This document shows, one piece after another, positions 58,451 through 64,000 of a stretch of 64,000 bases of DNA. Numbering within the stretch: the first letter of the stretch is position 1; each line of letters opens with the position of its first letter. The notes beneath the pieces are model-generated. The model ran no database searches and was not told where the DNA came from. It was given only the letters and a program-made list of their open reading frames with translations. Source of the stretch: Pseudomonadota bacterium (GTDB taxonomy: Bacteria > Pseudomonadota > Alphaproteobacteria > Rhizobiales > Rhizobiaceae); the NCBI GenBank assembly GCA_023457435.1, contig JAEWLS010000011.1, positions 62,001 to 126,000 on the forward strand, in the 5' to 3' direction. The translations under genes and the position numbers were made by a program.

Positions 58451-59413
58451 ATGGTGACACGCATCGGATTGGCGTTGGTGATCTGCGGCGCGCTCGTGAC
58501 GGCGGCCGCACCGGCGCTTGGCCAGACGCTGGTCCCGTCCGGCAATCGCAACGCCCACCAGCCGGGCGTGCCGTCCGGCTCGGCCAGCCGCACGGCCGCC
58601 AACAAGACGACCTACGAGGCCAAGTATCGCCGCGTCGTCAATCTGCTGCGTACCGATGACCAATTGCGCTCCAAGATCCGCACCGTTTCACGTCAGTACG
58701 GCATCGACCCGATGCACATGGTCGGCGCCATCGTCGGCGAGCACACCTACAATGTCGACGTCTACGATCGGCTGCAGACCTACTACGTCAAGGCGATCTC
58801 GTACTTCACCAGCAGTATCGAGTTCGGCCACGACGGCGAGTCGATCAAGCAGTTCGTGCAACGACCGCAATTCTCCGGCTGCACGCAAGCCGACAGCTAC
58901 GATGTCTGGGTCTGTCGGGAACGAATCTGGAACACGACATTCCGCGGAAAAACCGTCGACGGAAAGCGTTTCCCCAACGACCGGTTCGGCGCGGTCTTCT
59001 TCCAGCCCTACTACGCCGGCCAGACATTCGGACTTGGCCAGCTCAACCCGCTGACCGCGCTGCAGATGAGCGACATCGTGCATCGCGTCTCCGGGTTCGA
59101 GCGTCTCGACGCCGGCGACGCGGCCGCGGTCTATCGCACGATCATGGATCCGGACCGCACACTCGCTTACGTCGCCGCGACGCTGAAGGCCTCGATCGAC
59201 GCGTATCGCAGCATCGCCGGTTTCGACATCTCGCAGAATCCCGGGATCACGGCGACGCTGTACAATCTCGGCGACCCGGAGGGCCGGGCCCGGGCCCTGA
59301 AGGCAGAGAACGACAAACGCCGCAAGAGCGGCCAGCGCCCCCGCATGCCCGAGGAAAACTATTACGGCTGGCTGATCAACGACCGGATCGCCGAACTCGG
59401 CTCGCTCTTCTAG
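58451..59413 (+). CDS. DUF1402 periplasmic protein, possible lytic transglycosylase fold
   Basis: The 320-residue product has a signal peptide (about 1-25, PALGQ) and a helical domain of the DUF1402 family. Two segments resemble a lysozyme-like lytic transglycosylase: Glu97 in MVGAIVGEHTYN at the position of a catalytic Glu, and FGLGQLNPLTAL (193-204) like the G-L-x-Q motif. This is inference; no activity is known for the family. It overlaps the convergent XRE gene by 38 bp. Confidence 0.8.
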   Translation: MVTRIGLALVICGALVTAAAPALGQTLVPSGNRNAHQPGVPSGSASRTAANKTTYEAKYRRVVNLLRTDDQLRSKIRTVSRQYGIDPMHMVGAIVGEHTYNVDVYDRLQTYYVKAISYFTSSIEFGHDGESIKQFVQRPQFSGCTQADSYDVWVCRERIWNTTFRGKTVDGKRFPNDRFGAVFFQPYYAGQTFGLGQLNPLTALQMSDIVHRVSGFERLDAGDAAAVYRTIMDPDRTLAYVAATLKASIDAYRSIAGFDISQNPGITATLYNLGDPEGRARALKAENDKRRKSGQRPRMPEENYYGWLINDRIAELGSLF

Positions 59414-59783
59414 CTTCCGGCACGCGGTTCACCGCACGATCGACGATTTCCGAAATCTGCTGCAGATCATGCTCGTCCAGCACGCGGATCCGTTCGGCAA
59501 AACGGTTGGCGAGTGCAGTGGCCTGCGGCGACAGCCCCGCAGTGTCGACCACGATGCGCGGATCCGAGACGCCGGCGAGACGCTGCAGCTCGTCGGCCTC
59601 GTCCCAGATCACGTTGAAGTAGCCGATGATCTTTTGCACCAGCGCCCAGCTCGGCTTGCCGCGATAGCCGTGCTCGAGCGCCGAGAGGTACGCGGCGCTC
59701 ACGCCCAGCGCTTCCGCCATGGCGCGCTGGCTGACGCCGCGTTGGCGCCGCAATGCACGCATGCGCTCGCCGAGCGGCGTCAC
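59376..59783 (-). CDS. XRE-family helix-turn-helix regulator
   Basis: The 135-residue protein has an N-terminal Cro/C1-type HTH (about 5-65; QRGVSQRAMAEALGVSAAYLSALEHG) and a C-terminal helical region without a recognised ligand domain. The start is GTG at 59783, overlapping the Smr stop (GTGA). It is last in the Tim44-mltA-smr-xre unit. Its 3' end runs into the convergent DUF1402 gene. Confidence 0.88.
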   Translation of the reverse strand: MTPLGERMRALRRQRGVSQRAMAEALGVSAAYLSALEHGYRGKPSWALVQKIIGYFNVIWDEADELQRLAGVSDPRIVVDTAGLSPQATALANRFAERIRVLDEHDLQQISEIVDRAVNRVPEARRASRVRRSGR

Positions 59784-60334
59784 TCGCTACCGGCCCGCCG
59801 CAGCCTGACGTAAAGCGCGCCCTCGCCGCCATGATGGCGCGCTGCCGACGCCCAGGCGCCGACTAGGCCGCGGAACGGCGCCGTGCGAAACCATTGCGGC
59901 ACCGCGCGCCGCAAGATTCCGTCGCCGGAACTCGCGCGCCCCTTCCCGGTAATGATCAGGATATGCCGCAGACCGGATGCATGGCTTCGGTGGAGGAAGC
60001 CGAGCAGCCGTCCATGCGCCTCGTCCTGGGTCATGCCGTGGAGGTCGATCCGCGCTTCGATCGAAAGCTTTTCCTTGGCAATCTTGCGGTGCGTCGGGTC
60101 GTCCAGGTCGAGGATCGGTTTCGGCTTCGAGACCGGCGGCACGTATGCCGGCAGGAACGGCGCGATAACCGTCGAGGTATCCGCTTTTGGCCTGGATTGA
60201 GCGGGAGCTGCCACTGGCGGCGGCGGGGCCTCGGCTTCCGGCAAGGCCTTGCCCGGACGCGGCTTCACGGTGCGTGCGACCGTATGCCAGAGGATCCGCT
60301 CTTCCTCGGTCAGGCCGCGCGTGCCGCGTTTCAC
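59780..60334 (-). CDS. Smr/MutS2-type endonuclease domain protein
   Basis: The 184-residue protein has a Pro/Ala-rich N-terminal half and a C-terminal Smr domain (about 95-180): IDLHGMTQDEAHGRLLGFL and ILIITGKGRASSGDGILRRAVPQW. Smr domains nick DNA or cleave RNA; this stand-alone form is of the YdaL/SmrA kind, with role in rhizobia unknown. The GTG at 60334 overlaps the mltA stop by 4 bp, so an ATG at 60355 is less likely. Confidence 0.87.
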   Translation of the reverse strand: MKRGTRGLTEEERILWHTVARTVKPRPGKALPEAEAPPPPVAAPAQSRPKADTSTVIAPFLPAYVPPVSKPKPILDLDDPTHRKIAKEKLSIEARIDLHGMTQDEAHGRLLGFLHRSHASGLRHILIITGKGRASSGDGILRRAVPQWFRTAPFRGLVGAWASAARHHGGEGALYVRLRRAGSE

Positions 60335-61434
60335 GTGAATCGCTCCGCGATGCACCGCGGCACGAGCATGAAGAAGCGCGCCGGATGCTTGACCACCCCG
60401 GCGATCTCGCCGGCCTGCGCGCCCGATCCTGCAAACAGGTCGCCGCGCGCCGGACCGACGATGGCGGAGCCGGTGTCCTGCGCGATCATCAGTCTGCGAA
60501 AGCCGGTTCCGCCGAATGCATCGAGCGACGGCGCATCGATGTAGAACGGCGTGCCGAACGTGTGGAGCAGCCGGTCTACCGCCAGCGAGCGGCCAGGTGT
60601 CAACGGCACCTTCGCCGCGGCGACGGGGCCGAGCGCGGGGTCATCGACCGGCGCGTCGCGGAAGAAGATGTAGGACCGGTTCCGCCACAGGATCTCGTCG
60701 ACACGCTCTGGATTGGCCCTGAACCAGGCGCGGATGGACTGCATCGTCACCTGCGCCAGCGGTATCTCGCCGAGATCGGCAAGCACTTTGCCCGGCCCGG
60801 TGAACGGATGACCGGTCTTGGCGGCATAGGTCACGCGGCGCTCGGTTCCGTCGGTCATGTTCAGGCGGGCGGCGCCCTGAACGTGAATGAAGAAGGCATC
60901 GACCTTGTCGCGAAGCCAGGCAATGGCAACGCCACGGCCGGCGAGCACGCCGCGCTCGATCTCGCCGCGGTCGAAATAGGGGATAACGCCGTGTTCGGTC
61001 ATTCGCCCGAACGCAAACGACGCATCCATCGTCGCAGGCCGATTTGTGGGGTCGAGATCGACAAGGTCGTCCGGCCTCGCCAGCAGCGGCACCGTGAATT
61101 CGGGGGTACGGAAGGAAGAGGCTTCGGCCACGGGCTCGTAGAACGCTGTGACGAAGCCGTCGCCGCGGGCAGCGGGTGAGACCAGAACCGGCGCGAACTC
61201 GCGTTCGAAGAATGCCCGCGCGGACGGATCGTCGAGCTCGCCAGACTCCCGCGCGCACTGGTAGGCCTGCGCGAAACTACCGCTTTCGATGCCGAGGGCG
61301 CCGGTGCGGTAAGGCTTTTCGATGAAACGGAAGGCCGAGCGCCGGAACGCGGAGAAGGCCGCGCCGAGCCCGTCGTGCAGCCAGCCCGGCATTTCGGCGA
61401 AGGAAACGGGACGGAATCGCGCCGGCGTGTCCAT
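60331..61434 (-). CDS. mltA: Membrane-bound lytic murein transglycosylase A family (MltA)
   Basis: The 367-residue lytic transglycosylase has the MltA domain (about 85-240; FEREFAPVLV, FTAFYEPVAEAS-type start, IERGVLAGRGVAIAWL) and the 3D domain with the catalytic Asp in IAQDTGSAIVGPARGDLFAGSG. It lacks an obvious lipobox at the chosen start, unlike Escherichia coli MltA; the rhizobial form may be anchored or exported differently. The ATG at 61434 is 20 bp after the Tim44-domain gene. Confidence 0.92.
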   Translation of the reverse strand: MDTPARFRPVSFAEMPGWLHDGLGAAFSAFRRSAFRFIEKPYRTGALGIESGSFAQAYQCARESGELDDPSARAFFEREFAPVLVSPAARGDGFVTAFYEPVAEASSFRTPEFTVPLLARPDDLVDLDPTNRPATMDASFAFGRMTEHGVIPYFDRGEIERGVLAGRGVAIAWLRDKVDAFFIHVQGAARLNMTDGTERRVTYAAKTGHPFTGPGKVLADLGEIPLAQVTMQSIRAWFRANPERVDEILWRNRSYIFFRDAPVDDPALGPVAAAKVPLTPGRSLAVDRLLHTFGTPFYIDAPSLDAFGGTGFRRLMIAQDTGSAIVGPARGDLFAGSGAQAGEIAGVVKHPARFFMLVPRCIAERFT

Positions 61435-61453
61435 GGCCGAGCCGGAATAGGCG

Positions 61454-62158
61454 CTAGTCTTCGGCTTCGGTCGCGACCAGCTTCCAGTTTGGATCCTTGG
61501 AGCGCGTGTCGCGCGCGAAGGTCCACACATCCTTGACCTCGGCGACGGTCTCGGGATCGCCGTCGATCACCGCGCCGGATTTGTCGAGCGTCGCGGAGAT
61601 GAGCTCGGAAACGATGCGCAAGGTCACATGCGACTCGGTGCCTTTCATCTCGGCGGCAACGATCTCGGCCTTGTTGATGCCGACAAAGGAAGACTGGATC
61701 TTCTCGGAGCGCTGCTCGCGCTCGGAGATCGCGGTGACGAAACCGTCGTAGACTTCGCGCGACAGGAGGTTCTTCAGGGTGCGCCGGTCGCCGTCGGCAT
61801 AGGCCATGACGATCATCTCGTAGGCCATCTTGGCGCCGTCGACGAAGCTCTTCGGCTCGAAGGACGGGTCGGCGTCGCGTATTGCGCGCATGCCGGTGTT
61901 GAGCGGCGTTCCCGCGGGCGCCGCCGCGTCGATGTCGGCATAGGGCGCAGGCTGTTCCTCGCCGCTGCCCTTGCGGCGCGGCAGGGACACGACCTTGTCG
62001 TTGGCAGCGGCTTCGTCCTTGCGCGTGCGGCCCGCCGTGTACGGATCGAAGGGCGGGCGCTCGTTGCCGGTGCGCCGGCCGAGCACGTTGCGCAGCTGGA
62101 AGAAGATCACCACTGCCGCAATGAGGAAGAAGATCGTACCGAAGTCGAAGAATTCCAT
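61454..62158 (-). CDS. Tim44/TimA-domain membrane-anchored protein
   Basis: The 234-residue protein has one N-terminal membrane helix (FGTIFFLIAAVVIFFQLRNVLG) and a C-terminal Tim44-like domain (about 95-230; AYEMIVMAYADGDRRTLKNLLSREVYDGF, ending DVWTFARDTRSKDPNWKLVAT). Relatives (TimA) occur across alphaproteobacteria; a role in envelope protein traffic is suspected. It is divergent from fxsA with 160 bp between them. Confidence 0.88.
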   Translation of the reverse strand: MEFFDFGTIFFLIAAVVIFFQLRNVLGRRTGNERPPFDPYTAGRTRKDEAAANDKVVSLPRRKGSGEEQPAPYADIDAAAPAGTPLNTGMRAIRDADPSFEPKSFVDGAKMAYEMIVMAYADGDRRTLKNLLSREVYDGFVTAISEREQRSEKIQSSFVGINKAEIVAAEMKGTESHVTLRIVSELISATLDKSGAVIDGDPETVAEVKDVWTFARDTRSKDPNWKLVATEAED

Positions 62159-62318
62159 CGTGTCCGCCAGTTGCCGCAACGGGCGCGACCGCGCCAAACT
62201 GCGCCGCGGGTATCAGCTCCCCCGCGACAAGCCATTCATATAGACCGCATACCGCAATCATTCAAATACGGTCGCTGAACTCCTATCTGCCGAACAGCCC
62301 TCCAACGCCACGGTTTCG

Positions 62319-62783
62319 ATGCTCGCCCGACTCCTGCCGCTTCTGCTCCTCGTCCTCCCCTTTGCGGAGATCGCGGCGTTCATCTTCGTCGGCTCGCGCA
62401 TCGGCGTCTTGTCGACGCTCGGCCTCGTGGTCCTCAGCGTCATTGCCGGCGCCCTGCTGCTGCGCGTCCAGGGCCTTGGCGCGATGCGGCGGATGCAGAT
62501 GGCTACCGAGCGCGGCGAGGTGCCGGCGCGCGAGCTCGTCCACGGCATGATGATTGCGCTCGCCGGGCTGCTGCTGATCGTACCGGGCTTCTTGACCGAC
62601 ATTGTCGGACTTCTTCTGTTCATCCCTCCGGTCCGCGACGCCGTCTGGTCGATGATCCGCAGCCGCATCACCATTGTCACCAGGACCTTCGGCGGGAGGC
62701 CGCGCCCTGACGACGGCCGCGTCATCGATCTCGATGCCGAGGACTACCGTCGCACCGACCGCGACCGTATCGGCCCACGGTAG
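62319..62783 (+). CDS. fxsA: FxsA family membrane protein
   Basis: The 154-residue membrane protein has three to four hydrophobic segments and the FxsA hallmarks LPFAEIAAFIFVGSRIGVL, ALLLRVQG and LLLIVPGFLTDIVGLLLFIPPVR. FxsA modulates phage F exclusion in Escherichia coli when overexpressed; its normal role is unknown. secB follows after 95 bp; this fxsA-secB order is common in rhizobia. Confidence 0.92.
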   Translation: MLARLLPLLLLVLPFAEIAAFIFVGSRIGVLSTLGLVVLSVIAGALLLRVQGLGAMRRMQMATERGEVPARELVHGMMIALAGLLLIVPGFLTDIVGLLLFIPPVRDAVWSMIRSRITIVTRTFGGRPRPDDGRVIDLDAEDYRRTDRDRIGPR

Positions 62784-62878
62784 TCTTCGCCTTGCTTCGC
62801 GGGTCCGGCGCGTGTTAGCGAGGCCCGATTTTCCAACCCGGGCCGCTTGGTGCCCGAAAGCACGGGGAACCTCGGCCG

Positions 62879-63364
62879 ATGGCCAATGAAAACAATCCCG
62901 CCGCGACGGTCGGCAACGGCGCGGCGCCGACGCTCAACATCCTTGCGCAGTACGTTAAGGATCTCTCCTTCGAGAACCCCGGTGCGCCGGCGTCGCTGCG
63001 GTCGACCAACAAGGCTCCGAACATCAACATCAACGTGAACGTCAACGCCAATCCGATGTCGGAGAAGGAATTCGACGTCACGCTGACGCTGAACGCCAAG
63101 GCGAACATGGACAAGGACGTCCTGTTCAACATCGAACTCGTCTACGGCGGCGTGTTCCGCATCGAAGGCTTCCCGCAGGAGCACATGCTGCCGGTGCTGT
63201 TCATCGAGTGCCCGCGCCTGCTGTTCCCGTTCGCGCGCCAGATCGTCGCCGAAGCGAGCCGCAATGGCGGCTTTCCGCCGCTGATGATCGACCCGATCGA
63301 CTTCGCCGGTATGTTCCAGCAGCGTCTCGCCGAAGAGCAGGCGAAGCAGGGCAAGCCGAGCTAG
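62879..63364 (+). CDS. secB: Protein-export chaperone SecB
   Basis: The 161-residue tetrameric chaperone holds preproteins unfolded for SecA. The family stretches LAQYVKDLSFENPGAP, VFRIEGFPQEHMLPVLFIECPRLLFPFARQ (in pieces) and GGFPPLMIDPIDFAGMF are present. Its stop shares bases with the stop of the convergent dnaQ gene, leaving no room for a terminator. Confidence 0.97.
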   Translation: MANENNPAATVGNGAAPTLNILAQYVKDLSFENPGAPASLRSTNKAPNININVNVNANPMSEKEFDVTLTLNAKANMDKDVLFNIELVYGGVFRIEGFPQEHMLPVLFIECPRLLFPFARQIVAEASRNGGFPPLMIDPIDFAGMFQQRLAEEQAKQGKPS

Positions 63365-64000
63365 AGCGGACGCACTTCGTTCCAGATCGCAGAAACGCCG
63401 AGGCGCGCGCGCATCCTTGCATGCGCCTCGGCTTCGACCGTACTGATACGCGCTGCGAGCGGCGCTGGGCGCTGGGCAATCATTGCCGTTGCGGCGAGCC
63501 CGCGTTCCGCGTCGGCGACGAGCTGGCCCGGTGCATCGAGGATCAGCGCCGCCTGCTTGCCGCCGATCATCTCAATGTAGACTTCGGCCAGCAGCTCCGA
63601 GTCGAGGAGGGCGCCGTGCTTGGTGCGGCGCGCATTGTCGATGCGATAGCGCCGGCACAACGCATCGAGCGAATTCGGACCCATCGGATGCTTGCGCTTG
63701 GCGATGGCCAGCGTGTCGACGATGCGCTCGTGCGCGACCAGCGGGTGGCCGAGACGGTCAAATTCGGCGTTGATGAAGCCGAGGTCGAACATCGCATTGT
63801 GGGCGACAAGCATCGCGCCGTCGATGAACTCCAGAAAGCGCGGCGCAATCTCCGGGAAAGCCGGCTTGCCGACGAGATGGGCTTCCGAAATCCCGTGCAC
63901 CGCCAGCGCTTCGGGGTGGATCGCACGGCCCTGCGGGTTGATGTACTCGTGGAAGGTGCGTCCGGTGGGGAAGCGATTGACCAGCTCGATGCAGCCGAGC
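63361..64000 (-). CDS. dnaQ: DNA polymerase III epsilon subunit (3' part, 5' cut by window)
   Basis: The proofreading 3'-5' exonuclease of DNA polymerase III; 212 visible codons ending at 63361. The frame is open to the window edge, beginning LGCIELVNRFPTGRTFHEYI, so ATG/GTG codons near 63900 are internal. ExoII (LVAHNAMFDLGFINAEF) and ExoIII (RRTKHGALLDSELLAEVYIEM) motifs are present; the first DxE motif lies beyond the window. Confidence 0.95.
   Translation of the reverse strand, partial: LGCIELVNRFPTGRTFHEYINPQGRAIHPEALAVHGISEAHLVGKPAFPEIAPRFLEFIDGAMLVAHNAMFDLGFINAEFDRLGHPLVAHERIVDTLAIAKRKHPMGPNSLDALCRRYRIDNARRTKHGALLDSELLAEVYIEMIGGKQAALILDAPGQLVADAERGLAATAMIAQRPAPLAARISTVEAEAHARMRARLGVSAIWNEVRPL

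Overview
The window is a GC-rich (about 65% by eye), densely coded stretch of an alphaproteobacterial chromosome. Gene content and order point to the Hyphomicrobiales, most likely a Phyllobacteriaceae/Mesorhizobium-like organism. The evidence is glnD-murJ-trpS, an ActS/ActR redox pair, olsB, lptCAB-rpoN-hpf-ptsN, a rhizobial urease operon, hisB-DUF2628-hisH-hisA-hisF-hisE-coaA, and hslV-GNAT-hslU. No tRNA, rRNA, CRISPR array, insertion sequence or prophage was found. No gene-free stretch exceeds about 220 bases. The species cannot be named from the sequence alone. Family assignments come from reading the translations, not from database searches.

Layout. 1-5.4 kb (+): 3' part of glnD, then murJ, trpS, a universal stress protein and a NifU-type Fe-S protein, closed by a strong bidirectional terminator. 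5.5-14.8 kb: an L,D-transpeptidase lipoprotein, then an accessory sugar-uptake locus. That locus has two divergent transcription units with two CUT2-type ABC ATPases, two permeases, two periplasmic binding proteins, one NAD-dependent epimerase/dehydrogenase and a GntR/FCD regulator; AT-rich repeats lie in the divergent promoter. 14.8-18.3 kb: a copper chaperone pair (DUF2946, PCuAC), mmcB, and the ActR/ActS redox regulators. 18.3-28.1 kb (-): hrpB, a TRIC-type channel, olsB, a hybrid histidine kinase, then a tight four-gene operon (rRNA methyltransferase, TrmH-type methyltransferase, lspA, acuI). 28.3-31.6 kb: a secreted protein with two caspase-like domains and an EF-hand, an ornithine-cyclodeaminase homologue, a LapA-domain protein and ihfB. 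31.6-38.5 kb: sppA, lptC-lptA-lptB, rpoN, hpf, ptsN and a glutathione transferase.

38.6-46.4 kb: the urease operon ureD-A-(hupE/ureJ)-B ... C ... E-F-G. It is interrupted by two secreted-protein genes on the opposite strand between ureB and ureC, and by DUF29 and monooxygenase-fold genes between ureC and ureE. 46.5-51.3 kb: a small secreted Cys-rich protein, a P-loop kinase, an orphan TRAP binding protein, a polytopic membrane protein and coaA. 51.3-55.8 kb (-): histidine biosynthesis, split between hisA and hisF by a lower-GC DUF3800 gene on the opposite strand. 56-64 kb: hslV-GNAT-hslU, a DUF1402 periplasmic protein, an XRE regulator, Smr, mltA, a Tim44-domain protein, fxsA, secB and the 3' part of dnaQ.

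How it fits together. Nitrogen control recurs: glnD (PII uridylylation), rpoN, ptsN (PTS-Ntr) and a complete nickel-urease set, with a possible sigma-54 promoter before ureD. Envelope maintenance is a second theme (murJ, Ldt, lptCAB, lspA, sppA, mltA, olsB, secB). The points most worth follow-up are the tandem caspase/EF-hand protein, the inserted genes that split the urease and histidine operons, and the paired sugar transporters with one regulator.
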